Notes: a model not told the origin generated them from the letters alone. 64,000 bases of DNA from Sphingobacterium kitahiroshimense (GCF_025961315.1 NZ_JAOQNK010000001.1:2666001-2730000); one strand, 5' to 3'. Shown: positions 34,504-44,395, counted from the first letter of the stretch. Numbers and translations: made by a program.

Positions 34504-36587
34504 AATAACTCCTTGTCCCAAACATACGCAAAATTATTTTTTATGGTATAATGCGCTACCCCCATATCATCAAGTTGCTGTCTCCACATCTGAATATTGA
34601 AGTCACTATTCGTTCCATCAAACAGCACAAGCTTAGGTTTTATAATTTTTACATTTTCGATAAAATTCCATTTGCTATTTTTTCTGACAAGTAAAATATC
34701 TGTAGGGCGATGACTTAGTAAAGAATGCTCCATAATTTGTATTGTTAAATTGGGTTTCTGAATCAGGTAATTTGTCCTTACAGAATCATATGATATCAAT
34801 GGAAGAAAATCAATATCTTCCCAATTAGAGAAACGGGACAAATCCCTTTTCGCACTATAAACCAAATTTCTGGCATCTAAAGAATCAAAAGAACTAACCA
34901 TGGTGATGTTATTCTTTTGTATAAAAGCAAGTGCAATCTCTTTTCTGGTACTGTAAATGCGAAATCCTATATAATTAAACTGCAAATACTGTAAATAGCT
35001 GAAAGTGCTAAGGCCAATCAATAGAAAACATACACTCATGTATAAAGCAACCTTATTTTTCCAATAAAATGCATAGCTGCAACTGAACAAGAAAACTAAA
35101 CTGATCAAAACTAAAGCTGGAGAAAGGACAATTCCAGTCCATGTTGCAAAAGGTAATTGATCCAAAAACTCCAATGTGAAAAACATTTTCTTAATAAGCC
35201 AATCCATAGCATACCCTAACCAAACATTGAAAATATCAACAGGAATGAACATCATCGCCATCCCGATATACATAATGAGCGTAACAGGTAAAACAACAAG
35301 TAAGTTCGCAATTAAAAAATAATTTGGGAACTGTCCAAAATAAAACAATGAAAACGGTACTGTCATAATTTGAGCACTCAAAGAAATAGCGACGCTATCC
35401 CATATAATACGACTGAAGCCATTACTTTCAAAAATAGATAGACGTTTAAACAGTGGAAAAAATAAAACAATTCCTAAAACAGCAAAGTAAGATAACTGAA
35501 ACCCGATATCAAATAATATATTGGGCTGCAATAATAAAAGTAGGAATGCAGAAGATGCCATTGTATTGAGCATATTGCCTTCCCGCTGCATTGATCTAGC
35601 AATAAGAAAAAAACTCAACATGATCGCTGCGCGTAATATGGAAGGTGCCATTCCCGTTAAGATGGTATAACTCCAGATCGCACAAAGCAACATAACAATT
35701 CTTAAAAGATTTAGAGTATGATTACCACTTACCCTGGCTAGCAACCACATCAAAACAATAAAGACTATTCCAACATGCATACCTGAAACACTCAGCACAT
35801 GAATAGTACCTGTATTACTAAAAGTCTGCACGATATCTTGTGACATCACTGCTCTATAACCAACAATCAATGCCACTGCAATTTGAAAAGAATCCTCATC
35901 TTTCAGATATTTTCTAAATTTACTGACGAGCTCCTTCCTTAATTCTAAAGCTTGGGCTTTAATACCAAAACCTTGATGATGACGAATGATTTTATACTCC
36001 TTTGACTTCAAATAAATCTGGCCATCGATACCTTGATTTTTTAAATAATCTCTATAATTGAACTCCAATGGATTAAGTGGCTTTGGGATGGGTTTCACCT
36101 TATTTTTTAAAACCATCTCATCACCATATTGTATAGGAGAATCATTTTGATCAAAAGGCAACGTCACCATGAGCCGACCTGTCGCCTTTTGAAATGTTGA
36201 ATCGATACGTTTTGCTAATAGGGTTACAGAAAATCGGACTGAATTATTGTAAAAAAACGGTTCTTCATCCACCATCGCAATATATTGATCACTCGAACCA
36301 ATGAGAAAATGGTTAATATCCACCTGAACATGCGTTCTCCAGATATTCCAAATTCCGAAAAAAATCAAAATAATGTAGCTATTTACAATAGATAAAATTC
36401 CTAAACGGGGAGTATAAAAGAAAAATACGAGATGCGATAAAAAGCTAAAAACAAGCAGTATTTGTATCAAATTAAACATGCTTTTGCTAGGCCCAAAAAA
36501 ATTGGCAATTCCTATTCCAATACCATAAAATAGCACAATTTTAAGAAATGGAAGCTTTTTCAGCTGTTCTTCAAAATTCGTCTTCAT
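34500..36587 (-). CDS. comEC: ComEC/Rec2-family DNA uptake channel protein
   Basis: ComEC passes single-stranded DNA through the inner membrane in natural transformation. The 695 residues show membrane segments at the N-terminus, an OB-like DUF4131 domain (about 85-200), and the Competence domain with VLSVSGMHVGIVFI, ILTGMAPSILRAAIM and FQLSYFAVLGIVLFFPLF. The C-terminal third (about 540-695) is soluble and lacks the HxHxDH motif of the metallo-hydrolase domain of longer ComEC proteins. It overlaps the upstream HhH-barrel stop by 1 nt (TAATG) and recQ by 4 nt. Confidence 0.92.
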   Translation of the reverse strand: MKTNFEEQLKKLPFLKIVLFYGIGIGIANFFGPSKSMFNLIQILLVFSFLSHLVFFFYTPRLGILSIVNSYIILIFFGIWNIWRTHVQVDINHFLIGSSDQYIAMVDEEPFFYNNSVRFSVTLLAKRIDSTFQKATGRLMVTLPFDQNDSPIQYGDEMVLKNKVKPIPKPLNPLEFNYRDYLKNQGIDGQIYLKSKEYKIIRHHQGFGIKAQALELRKELVSKFRKYLKDEDSFQIAVALIVGYRAVMSQDIVQTFSNTGTIHVLSVSGMHVGIVFIVLMWLLARVSGNHTLNLLRIVMLLCAIWSYTILTGMAPSILRAAIMLSFFLIARSMQREGNMLNTMASSAFLLLLLQPNILFDIGFQLSYFAVLGIVLFFPLFKRLSIFESNGFSRIIWDSVAISLSAQIMTVPFSLFYFGQFPNYFLIANLLVVLPVTLIMYIGMAMMFIPVDIFNVWLGYAMDWLIKKMFFTLEFLDQLPFATWTGIVLSPALVLISLVFLFSCSYAFYWKNKVALYMSVCFLLIGLSTFSYLQYLQFNYIGFRIYSTRKEIALAFIQKNNITMVSSFDSLDARNLVYSAKRDLSRFSNWEDIDFLPLISYDSVRTNYLIQKPNLTIQIMEHSLLSHRPTDILLVRKNSKWNFIENVKIIKPKLVLFDGTNSDFNIQMWRQQLDDMGVAHYTIKNNFAYVWDKELL

Positions 36588-38662
36588 TAAAATTGGAATC
36601 TTAGCTGTACTTTAACTTCTGATTTGATATTTCCCTGAATTTCATCTAAACCCGAACCTATTTTTTCAAGTTCAGGATAATAGAAAGCTGATATTTTAGT
36701 CCACAAATCAATATTTCGATGTATTCTGTAACGTATATTATTATACATTCGCCAACCTTTTTGATAATACAGTGGAAAGGAAGAAGCATATAGGACATCA
36801 TTTTCAAAAGCATAAATCCGGGTATTATAACTATCAGTATGAAAATAAGCTAAACGTATATTTGTTGCTATTTTACTACTTTTGGGGTTAAAAAACAGAT
36901 CCTGATAGGCCATCCACCCAAATTCTTTTTGTTCGGACTCTTTCAGATATTGAATACCTTCGAGCCTACTACGAATGCTCCAGATATTACTTAATTTATA
37001 TTTGTATTCAAATCTCAGTTGGTATTTATTAACTGTTGCCAAGAAAACCTTTTCATTTTTTGAAGCTGAAGTATTTTCTTCTTTCACACGGTATCGGAAG
37101 CGCACTGATATCTGGCCCTTCTTATACCAGATATAAGAGAATTGGGACATAATATCATACCCTGAAGAAGGTGCCAATACGCGGTATCGCAACCATGGGA
37201 ACTTAAAAACATCAAGATAAGCGGTCCATTGAATTTTCCGAGAGGGATGAAAAACAAGACCTGTATAAAGTCCTTTTTCATTCTTAGTACTGCTATTTTC
37301 TCCCATTGACTGGGCAAAGAAACTATGATAATTCTTTTGATAATCACGATATAAAAGAACTGTGGAAAACTTTGGAGTGATACTGGTCATAATTCCGGTT
37401 AACCAAGCATATCCTTCATCAAAACTCGTAGCAATCTCTCCAAAAAAATAAGAATTACGATATGTGTAATTATAATAAAGACTAGCATTTCGAAGTAAAT
37501 TACCCTCAAAATCATATTTATTTTCAAGAGCTTTACCCAAAAGTTTAACACCTTCTAAATGGGTAGCAACAAAATTTCCACCTATCTTAAACCTATTTTT
37601 GCTGTAAAGTAAGTTACCTCCATAAACCAGTTGTCCGATCGCATTTCGATATCGCTGTTCTGTTGGGGTACGATGAAGACCTGAAGTGGACAAAGTAGAT
37701 ATCACCCAATCATCATTGACCTTTTCCATATTGCCATCAATCTTTCGATAAGAAATATAAGGTGTAAATTCAAACTTACCTAAGATCAAAGAACCTGCTA
37801 CACCTCTTAAAAAATTTGCTTCATTCAAAGATGTGTACTGTCTTAAACCTATCCCCTGCCTAGCAGAACTTTCGATCATGCTTCCTTTACCGAAACTCAA
37901 TCCATTCCACATCGTCAAACCCTGACCAATTTGTAAGGCAAAATCTCCAATGACTACATGTTTTACTTTCCCAAGATCTCTAATTGATAGACTCGCACCA
38001 TAAAAATCAAAACCATATTGTTGCTTGTCTCTGAAGAATAACTCCCCGGCATCTTTATCCATATTAATAGCAAGCCGAATCTTATCATTATAATTGAGCC
38101 TATAACGTACAGTATATCGATTCGGATCCCCAATGTAGCGCGACCTGGCTGTATCAGTAATCGAATATCCTTTGGCACGTTGCAATAAACGTCCATATCG
38201 TAACATAACTTCTTGCTTCGATTTTAAGAAATTCTTAACTGTAAAATCTCTGTAATGCATATCACCTGAAACAGTAACAAAAGGAAGTAAATACTGAACT
38301 GTACGCAAATCAAACCCGATTATACTTTGTAACTCCTGTTTAGAAATAAAATCACCGGATTCTTTTCTGTGTGCCAACAGGCTTTCGATCTGAATAACAC
38401 TTAAAAATAATAAATCGTGTAATTCACGTCCGTCTGTTTTATTTAAATCAATCGGATTTTTCAGGTAATATGACCATCTCTCTGAAATTTCGCTCGCATC
38501 GACATCCTCCTCTAATTCTTCCGATAGTTGTTCAAGTAACTGATCAAAAGTCAATTCATTATACTCTTGACCATATGTTGCAATAGCGCTACCTAACAAG
38601 ATCCAAATTAATAGGTAAAGTTTAAGTCTCAAAAACTTATTACTTAAAAAAATAAGAATCAT
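36587..38662 (-). CDS. helix-hairpin-helix / outer-membrane beta-barrel protein
   Basis: 691 residues. After a signal peptide (about 1-31, ending ATYGQ) comes a helical region with a ComEA-like HhH element, PIDLNKTDGRELHDLLFL and ISKQELQSIIGFD (about 70-125). From about 150 to the end (last residues VQLRFQF) the chain is rich in alternating hydrophobic and aromatic strands with Tyr/Arg, ending in a C-terminal Phe, as in outer-membrane barrels. HhH motifs bind DNA non-specifically. With translational coupling to comEC, a role as outer-membrane DNA receptor or channel is inferred. Function not proven. Confidence 0.78.
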   Translation of the reverse strand: MILIFLSNKFLRLKLYLLIWILLGSAIATYGQEYNELTFDQLLEQLSEELEEDVDASEISERWSYYLKNPIDLNKTDGRELHDLLFLSVIQIESLLAHRKESGDFISKQELQSIIGFDLRTVQYLLPFVTVSGDMHYRDFTVKNFLKSKQEVMLRYGRLLQRAKGYSITDTARSRYIGDPNRYTVRYRLNYNDKIRLAINMDKDAGELFFRDKQQYGFDFYGASLSIRDLGKVKHVVIGDFALQIGQGLTMWNGLSFGKGSMIESSARQGIGLRQYTSLNEANFLRGVAGSLILGKFEFTPYISYRKIDGNMEKVNDDWVISTLSTSGLHRTPTEQRYRNAIGQLVYGGNLLYSKNRFKIGGNFVATHLEGVKLLGKALENKYDFEGNLLRNASLYYNYTYRNSYFFGEIATSFDEGYAWLTGIMTSITPKFSTVLLYRDYQKNYHSFFAQSMGENSSTKNEKGLYTGLVFHPSRKIQWTAYLDVFKFPWLRYRVLAPSSGYDIMSQFSYIWYKKGQISVRFRYRVKEENTSASKNEKVFLATVNKYQLRFEYKYKLSNIWSIRSRLEGIQYLKESEQKEFGWMAYQDLFFNPKSSKIATNIRLAYFHTDSYNTRIYAFENDVLYASSFPLYYQKGWRMYNNIRYRIHRNIDLWTKISAFYYPELEKIGSGLDEIQGNIKSEVKVQLRFQF

Positions 38663-39199
38663 AAATTTGATATATAGATAATAAAAAGTTTAATTTCATA
38701 TTATTTCACATATCGGAACACGACTATTACAATAAGTAATAATTATGTTACCTAAAGAAATATTGTAACGAATGCATCAATTAATTCTTTAAAAGAAGCT
38801 ATAACGGTTGCTACAATTAAAAACCAGGAGAGGTTTTTTTATAGCATTATCGCATTCTCACTTAGGGTAAAAGCAAAAATAATCACCTAAATAAGATAGG
38901 CGCAGTAAATCATAATTTTTATCAATCAGCATCATTAATCTTTAATTACAGCAAACTAATACGTATTATATGGTTGAAGAAGATTATCAACGGATCATAG
39001 AACACGCTTTAGCAGAGAGCTAATCGTTAACATAAAATCGACGAAAAAACGTAATTTAAGTACAACGAAAATACCAATACCATATATAAGTTACAGTTAT
39101 TAACCTAATTAGACAAAAAATATAGATTTTTCTAATTCAAAAAAAAAAGGTCTAACTACCTGAGTAGTTAGACCTTTCAAAGATTAAAATCTAAAATAA
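38663..39199. other. gene-poor region between gyrB and the comEC operon
   Basis: 537 bp. Nothing firm apart from the gyrB terminator and a hairpin AAAAACC/GGTTTTT (about 38819-38838) with T-rich flank. A 17-codon frame, MVEEDYQRIIEHALAES (38970-39023), reads like protein but is too short to call. Confidence 0.35.
39138..39179 (-). terminator. terminator of gyrB
   Basis: AAAGGTCTAACTAC pairs with GTAGTTAGACCTTT; on the minus strand a long T run follows (39148-39139). Confidence 0.92.
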
Positions 39200-41158
39200 T
39201 TAAATATCGATCTTAGCGTAACGTGAATTGCGCTCAATAAACTCACGACGGGGTGCAACCTCATCACCCATTAACATTGAGAATATACGATCACATTCAG
39301 CCGCATTTTCGATGTTCACTTGTCTTAATGTACGCGTCTCAGGATTCATTGTTGTATCCCATAGTTGTTCAGCGTTCATTTCTCCAAGACCTTTATAACG
39401 TTGTACATGTACGCTGTCTTCTTTACCTCCACCTTTCAATTGCTGAATAGCATTTAAGCGTTGATCTTCAGTCCAAGCGTATTGATGATCTTTACCTTTT
39501 TTAACCAAATATAATGGTGGAGTAGCGATGTAAATGTATCCCTTCTCAATCAATTCTTTCATGTATCTAAAGTAGAACGTTAGAATTAAAGTTGTGATGT
39601 GAGAACCATCGACGTCGGCATCGGTCATGATAATGATACGATGGTAACGTAATTTATCTAAGTTTAATGCTTTAGGATCATCTGGGGTACCTAAACTAAC
39701 ACCTAGGGCAGTAAACATATTTTTGATCTCTTCATTTTCATAGATCTTATGTTCCATTGCTTTTTCTACGTTTAGAATTTTACCACGAAGTGGCATAATC
39801 GCTTGATATTTACGATCACGTCCTGATTTTGCTGTTCCACCTGCCGAATCTCCCTCCACAAAGTAAATTTCACATTTTGTAGGATCATTATCTTGACAAT
39901 CTGCGAGCTTACCAGGTAAACCAGAACCACCCATTACAGTTTTCCTTTGTACAAGATCACGAGCTTTACGAGCCGCGGCACGAGCCTGAGCTGCGATAAC
40001 AACCTTTTGTACGATTGCTTTTGCTTCGCGAGGATTCTCTTCTAAATAGATATTTAAAATCTCCCCTACCGCAACATCAACAGCACCCATTACTTCGGAG
40101 TTACCCAATTTGGTTTTTGTCTGTCCCTCAAACTGTGGTTCCGCAACTTTCACTGAAATAACTGCAGTTAAGCCTTCACGAAAATCATCTCCAGTAATTT
40201 CTACCTTCAAATTTTTCAATAAACCTGATCTATCAGCATATGCCTTTAATGTACGGGTCAAACCACGACGAAAACCAGCAACATGTGAACCACCTTCAAT
40301 GGTATTAATGTTATTGACATATGAATGCACATTTTCAGTATAGGTCTCGTTATACTGTAAAGCCAATTCAACTGGAATACCTTGTTTGATACCCTCCACA
40401 TAAATCGGATGTGGTATGATCGGGTGACGGTTACTATCTAAAAACTGAACAAATTCTTGTAAACCACCTTCAGATAAAAACACATCTTGACGTAAATTAC
40501 CATCTTCCAAAGTTTCTCGCTCATCTGTCAAAGATAAAGTGATTCCTTTATTCAAGAAAGATAACTCACGAAGACGACTCGCTAATGTATCATAGTTATA
40601 AGTCGTAGTCGTTGTGAAAATTTCACTATCCGGAGTAAACGTAACAATAGTACCAGTAGCATCAGAATCACCAATTTCTTTCACCGTATATAAAGGTTTT
40701 CCCTTTTCATACTCTTGCTGGAAAACTTTACCATCACGGTGAACAATTGCTGACAAATGAATAGATAAAGCGTTTACACAGGACACCCCCACACCGTGAA
40801 GACCACCTGATACCTTATACGTATCCTTATCAAATTTACCACCAGCATGTAATACAGTCATTACAATTTCCAGTGCCGATTTATTCTCCTTTTTATTGAT
40901 ACCTGTTGGAATACCACGTCCGTTATCCTTTACGGAAATAGAATTGTCTTTATGGATAGTGACAAAAATATCTGTACAATAACCTGCAACGGCTTCATCG
41001 ATAGAGTTATCGACGACCTCATATACCAAATGGTGCAAACCTTTAACCCCTGTGTCTCCAATATACATGGAAGGACGTTTACGTACAGCCTCTAATCCCT
41101 CTAAAACTTGGATATTATCGGCTGAATAGGATGATGCATTTTTGTTTTCTTCGCTCAT
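39200..41158 (-). CDS. gyrB: DNA gyrase subunit B
   Basis: The ATPase subunit of gyrase, which adds negative supercoils together with GyrA (not in this window). 652 residues: GHKL ATPase (EVVDNSIDEAVAGYC, DNGRGIP, GLHGVGVSCVNAL), transducer with SHVAGFRRGLTRTL, TOPRIM domain (YFVEGDSAGGTAKSGRDR, MTDADVDGSHI) and the C-terminal QRYKGLGEMN. It lacks the large insertion of gammaproteobacterial GyrB and so is shorter than 804. A clear promoter and terminator flank it. Confidence 0.97.
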   Translation of the reverse strand: MSEENKNASSYSADNIQVLEGLEAVRKRPSMYIGDTGVKGLHHLVYEVVDNSIDEAVAGYCTDIFVTIHKDNSISVKDNGRGIPTGINKKENKSALEIVMTVLHAGGKFDKDTYKVSGGLHGVGVSCVNALSIHLSAIVHRDGKVFQQEYEKGKPLYTVKEIGDSDATGTIVTFTPDSEIFTTTTTYNYDTLASRLRELSFLNKGITLSLTDERETLEDGNLRQDVFLSEGGLQEFVQFLDSNRHPIIPHPIYVEGIKQGIPVELALQYNETYTENVHSYVNNINTIEGGSHVAGFRRGLTRTLKAYADRSGLLKNLKVEITGDDFREGLTAVISVKVAEPQFEGQTKTKLGNSEVMGAVDVAVGEILNIYLEENPREAKAIVQKVVIAAQARAAARKARDLVQRKTVMGGSGLPGKLADCQDNDPTKCEIYFVEGDSAGGTAKSGRDRKYQAIMPLRGKILNVEKAMEHKIYENEEIKNMFTALGVSLGTPDDPKALNLDKLRYHRIIIMTDADVDGSHITTLILTFYFRYMKELIEKGYIYIATPPLYLVKKGKDHQYAWTEDQRLNAIQQLKGGGKEDSVHVQRYKGLGEMNAEQLWDTTMNPETRTLRQVNIENAAECDRIFSMLMGDEVAPRREFIERNSRYAKIDI

Positions 41159-41182
41159 TGAAACTAATTAAATACTTGTAAT

Positions 41183-41213
41183 CAAAAATACGAAATTTTA
41201 ACCACTTTAACAA
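41183..41213 (-). promoter_or_regulatory. promoter of gyrB
   Basis: On the minus strand, TTG (41213-41211), 20 bp, TATTTTTG (41190-41183); the ATG follows 24 nt later. Confidence 0.7.
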
Positions 41214-41310
41214 GTCAACGAGAAGTGATAACAAGCAATTTAATGCGCTATTATTCCATAATTATTTTATATTTTAGCAGTCGAAAATCCTAAATGTAAT
41301 TTTTTTATAG

Positions 41311-41318
41311 TAGGTTTG
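41311..41318 (+). promoter_or_regulatory. -7 box of the OmpH/Skp-like gene
   Basis: TAGGTTTG, 30 nt before the ATG at 41349; no clear -33. Confidence 0.5.
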
Positions 41319-41348
41319 TTCTTATTAAAACGTGTAATCAAATAAACA

Positions 41349-41960
41349 ATGAGTAATATATTTTCAACATTATCAAAGGTAACTTTAGGCGTAGCAATAT
41401 CAGTAGCCGCTATTTCTTGTAACCAAGAGGGAAAAAGTACTGGTGCTACAACTTCCAAAGATTCTACTTCAGCAAACACTTCTTCAACAAAAGTTGAGAA
41501 AATTGTATACATCAATTCAGATTCTTTATCTCAAAAATATGAGTACTTTAAGGACATTAGAAGTAAATTAGAAGCAAAAGTTAAAAAAGCACAAACAGAT
41601 CTTCAGGCAAAAAGCCAAGCTTTTCAACGTGAAGTTGCAGAATACCAACAAAAAGCACCTAATTTAAGTGCTGCAGAAAGACAAGCAACAGAAGAAAAAT
41701 TAGCACGTAAACAAGACGAATTAAGCCGTTTAGATCAAAATGCATCTGCTTCAATACAACAAGACGAATCCGCTGAATTTAATAATGTCTACAATAAAAT
41801 TACCGAATTTTTGAAGAAACATGCAAGTGATAACGGTTATACACTTGTACTGACATATTCGAAATCAAATCCGACAGTATTATATGCTGATTCAAAATTG
41901 GAAATCACGAATGAAGTGGTGAAACAATTAAATGAAGAATATAAAAAAGAAAAGAAATAA
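41349..41960 (+). CDS. OmpH/Skp-like periplasmic chaperone, lipoprotein
   Basis: 203 residues. A lipobox (VAAISC, Cys24) and a Ser/Thr-rich linker (28-48) precede the OmpH/Skp domain: strand KIVYINSDSLSQKYEYF, a long coiled coil (about 65-155) and the closing DNGYTLVLTYSKSNPTVLYADSKLEIT. Skp-type trimers hold unfolded outer-membrane proteins in the periplasm. Soluble Skp has no lipid anchor; here the protein would be fixed to a membrane. Located divergently from gyrB, with its own promoter. Confidence 0.88.
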   Translation: MSNIFSTLSKVTLGVAISVAAISCNQEGKSTGATTSKDSTSANTSSTKVEKIVYINSDSLSQKYEYFKDIRSKLEAKVKKAQTDLQAKSQAFQREVAEYQQKAPNLSAAERQATEEKLARKQDELSRLDQNASASIQQDESAEFNNVYNKITEFLKKHASDNGYTLVLTYSKSNPTVLYADSKLEITNEVVKQLNEEYKKEKK

Positions 41961-41971
41961 CATTTCTAAAA

Positions 41972-42017
41972 TTGTTAAATAAGAAAGCCGCTCATGAGCG
42001 GCTTTCTTATTTAACAA
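41972..42017 (+). terminator. terminator after the OmpH-like gene, 46-bp perfect palindrome
   Basis: Both halves are exact complements: TTGTTAAATAAGAAAGCCGC and its mirror, centred on TCATGA. The GC-rich inner stem (GAAAGCCGCTC/GAGCGGCTTTC) is followed by a T-rich arm. Confidence 0.85.
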
Positions 42018-42071
42018 CAATTTGCTTTTTGAAAATCTCTTCGGTATATTAACCTAAAATCCGATTAATTT

Positions 42072-42974
42072 ATGATATCCACTATAGTAAGTAAAGAGCA
42101 AGCTAGTTATGAATGGGTCGATGTATTCGAGCCAAGTGTAACGGATCTCGAAATTTTGAAAGAAAAATATAACCTCAATCAGGCATCTATTAAAGATTCT
42201 TTAGAACCTGAACATCTTCCAAAAATAGAAGAGTTTGACAACTATACTTTTATTATCCTAAGGATGGTATCTGCAACATTTAAGGATAACTCCGACAATA
42301 TTGGTGAAATAACAGACCGTTTAACTATTTTCTATGGTGCAGACTTCGTCATTACACTTCATAAGAAAAATGTAGAATTCATTCATAAAATGAAACTTTT
42401 GGATTTTAGATCTCCAAAATTAAAAGACAGTAAACATTTAGCTAATTACCTGAGCACGGCGGCGCTCGCCTCTTTTGAAAAAATACTGCCCAAAATATCT
42501 ACTAAATTGGATGAATATGAAGAAAGCGTTTTTCTGACACGTCAAAAAAAGCTAGTCCTCAAACATGTCTATTTTATTAAAAGACAGATTGATGTTGTCA
42601 GGAAGGTTATCATATTGTACAAAGAAATTGTAGAGCACTTTCATGCTAATCAAAAACGCAATGTCTACAGCCGAGATTTAAAAGATCTATATTTGAGAGC
42701 CAATACGCTGTACGACAATCTTTCAGAGAACACAAGTCAGCTCCTCAATATCTATTTTAATATTTCCTCCAATCACACGAACGAAATCATGCGTATCTTA
42801 ACCATTTTTTCCGTGTTTTTTATGCCGATTACTTTTGTCGCTGGCGTTTACGGTATGAATTTCAAAAACATGCCTGAACTAGAATGGTACTATGGATATC
42901 CTGTAGCAATTATTATTATGCTCGGAATATCGCTAGCAATCTATTACTGGTTCAAAAGAAAAGGCTGGTTATAA
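42072..42974 (+). CDS. corA: CorA-family magnesium/divalent cation transporter
   Basis: 300 residues. A soluble alpha/beta and long-helix cytoplasmic domain is followed by two C-terminal membrane segments; the GMN selectivity motif (YGMNFKNMPE, Gly261-Asn263) sits between them, and the chain ends with basic KRKGWL inside the cell. CorA forms pentamers that take up Mg2+ (also Co2+ or Ni2+). The end of the gene overlaps the convergent tsaB by 6 bp. Confidence 0.94.
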   Translation: MISTIVSKEQASYEWVDVFEPSVTDLEILKEKYNLNQASIKDSLEPEHLPKIEEFDNYTFIILRMVSATFKDNSDNIGEITDRLTIFYGADFVITLHKKNVEFIHKMKLLDFRSPKLKDSKHLANYLSTAALASFEKILPKISTKLDEYEESVFLTRQKKLVLKHVYFIKRQIDVVRKVIILYKEIVEHFHANQKRNVYSRDLKDLYLRANTLYDNLSENTSQLLNIYFNISSNHTNEIMRILTIFSVFFMPITFVAGVYGMNFKNMPELEWYYGYPVAIIIMLGISLAIYYWFKRKGWL

Positions 42975-43676
42975 ACCAGGTCTTTTCTTTGCAGTGGTTG
43001 CAACAAAATCTTTTAAATAATAGGGTTCGAAGTAAGCAACATCTTCAAAATCTTTAGCTTGATACTTATCGAAAGCAATTTTGCTCATATCAGTCGCGTT
43101 CGTCTGTACTTCCTCAATAATATCTACACCTTGTCCAGTACTAAATACATCTTTTAATTTATCCGCTCCCGGACCAAATAAACAAATACGAGGGTATTGT
43201 ACTATAAATTGACCAAAACTTGCGTTATCGATAATCAAAGCTTGAGTTGTTACTACCGATCTGCCTGTATCATCAAATGAAGCACAGTACACCTCCATCC
43301 TTCTCGCGTCTAACATCGGGATATAAAGATCGTACGATAGTGATTTCCCTTCATTCGCACGAAAACCCGAATAAATAGCATCTAGCGTATTGACAGCGAT
43401 CAAAGGTATATCCAGGGCATAGCACAAACCCTTAGCGGTAGAAACTCCGATCCTTAAGCCGGTGTAAGAACCTGGCCCCATACTCACCGCAATTGCTGAC
43501 AAATCTTTAAAACCTATATTCTCCTGATCCAACAAAGCCTGTATAAACAAAGTTAGCTGTGAGGCGTGAACATTAGGTTCATTGACACTTTCGTGCTGAC
43601 GAACAATTCCCGATTCAACCAAAGCGACTGAACACATAGAAGTAGAAGTCTCGATTTGTAAAATATAAGTATGCAT
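42969..43676 (-). CDS. tsaB: tRNA threonylcarbamoyladenosine biosynthesis protein TsaB
   Basis: TsaB is the scaffold partner of TsaD in making t6A37 on ANN-decoding tRNAs. 235 residues with ILQIETSTSMCSVALVE, HASQLTLFIQALL, and AIAVSMGPGSYTGLRIGVSTAKGLCYALDIPLIAV, the ASKHA-fold core without the metal site of TsaD. Downstream of yidD and rnpA on the same strand, 18 nt after yidD ends. Its 3' end overlaps the corA 3' end, so no terminator lies between them. Confidence 0.95.
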   Translation of the reverse strand: MHTYILQIETSTSMCSVALVESGIVRQHESVNEPNVHASQLTLFIQALLDQENIGFKDLSAIAVSMGPGSYTGLRIGVSTAKGLCYALDIPLIAVNTLDAIYSGFRANEGKSLSYDLYIPMLDARRMEVYCASFDDTGRSVVTTQALIIDNASFGQFIVQYPRICLFGPGADKLKDVFSTGQGVDIIEEVQTNATDMSKIAFDKYQAKDFEDVAYFEPYYLKDFVATTAKKRPGL

Positions 43677-43694
43677 ACAAAAAAATAAAAAATA

Positions 43695-43949
43695 TTAAGG
43701 AACAGGATCGTGACCATGGCCACCCCAGGGATTACAACTTAAAATACGTTTTATAGCAAGCCATCCTCCTTTAAAGGGACCATATTTTTGAATGGCTTGA
43801 TAACCATACTGTGAACAGGTTGGTGTATAACGACAGTTAGCTCCCAAAAAGGGAGAAATAAAAATCTGATAAAACCGGATAATAGCTAAAAATAACAGAC
43901 TAAATATCCGCTTGATAATCTTTTGCCAAATATAGTTTAGAACATTCAT
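43695..43949 (-). CDS. yidD: membrane protein insertion efficiency factor YidD
   Basis: 84 residues with an N-terminal amphipathic/hydrophobic helix ([20 protein letters not shown]) and the family core [48 protein letters not shown]. YidD helps the YidC insertase. The start overlaps the end of rnpA by 50 nt; no later Met keeps the family N-terminus. Gene order rpmH-rnpA-yidD is widely conserved; yidC itself is not next to it here. Confidence 0.94.
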   Translation of the reverse strand: MNVLNYIWQKIIKRIFSLLFLAIIRFYQIFISPFLGANCRYTPTCSQYGYQAIQKYGPFKGGWLAIKRILSCNPWGGHGHDPVP

Positions 43950-44337
43950 TCTTTAATTTTACCAAAGCTTTTTCCATATGACTATACAGAAAATCATATG
44001 CTAACAGACCTTTACCTACGTATTGTATTGTGAATAACAAAGGTAATTGATGTTCTTCTAAAAATGGTGTTAAGCCTTCATTTTTTTGTAAACGAAAACA
44101 TTCTCTCATACGGCGCTTCATCAGATTACGATCAACAGCACGTTTGAACCGGCGTTTAGAAACCGCTAATATGACCTGTGATGAAGAATTTTCCATGATG
44201 AGATGATCGTCTTCTCTTGGAGCATAGAAGACAACACGGTAGGGATAACAAACAAAAGAAGAACCTTTATGAAACAGCGTATCAATCAACTTGACACTAC
44301 ATAAACGTTCTTCTTTCTTAAATGTATTTTTAATCAT
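43900..44337 (-). CDS. rnpA: ribonuclease P protein component
   Basis: The protein subunit of RNase P, which removes 5' leaders from pre-tRNAs. 145 residues with [23 protein letters not shown] and the RNA-binding RNR motif [23 protein letters not shown]. The ATG at 44337 gives the normal N-terminus; the 10-codon longer frame is rejected. A TATTTTTG box just after the rpmH stop (44403-44396) could serve it separately from rpmH. Confidence 0.94.
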   Translation of the reverse strand: MIKNTFKKEERLCSVKLIDTLFHKGSSFVCYPYRVVFYAPREDDHLIMENSSSQVILAVSKRRFKRAVDRNLMKRRMRECFRLQKNEGLTPFLEEHQLPLLFTIQYVGKGLLAYDFLYSHMEKALVKLKNECSKLYLAKDYQADI

Positions 44338-44395
44338 AATCGATGACTGAAAAGTCGGCCATGTCATTACACGAGCCTCCTGGCCACCAGCTACG

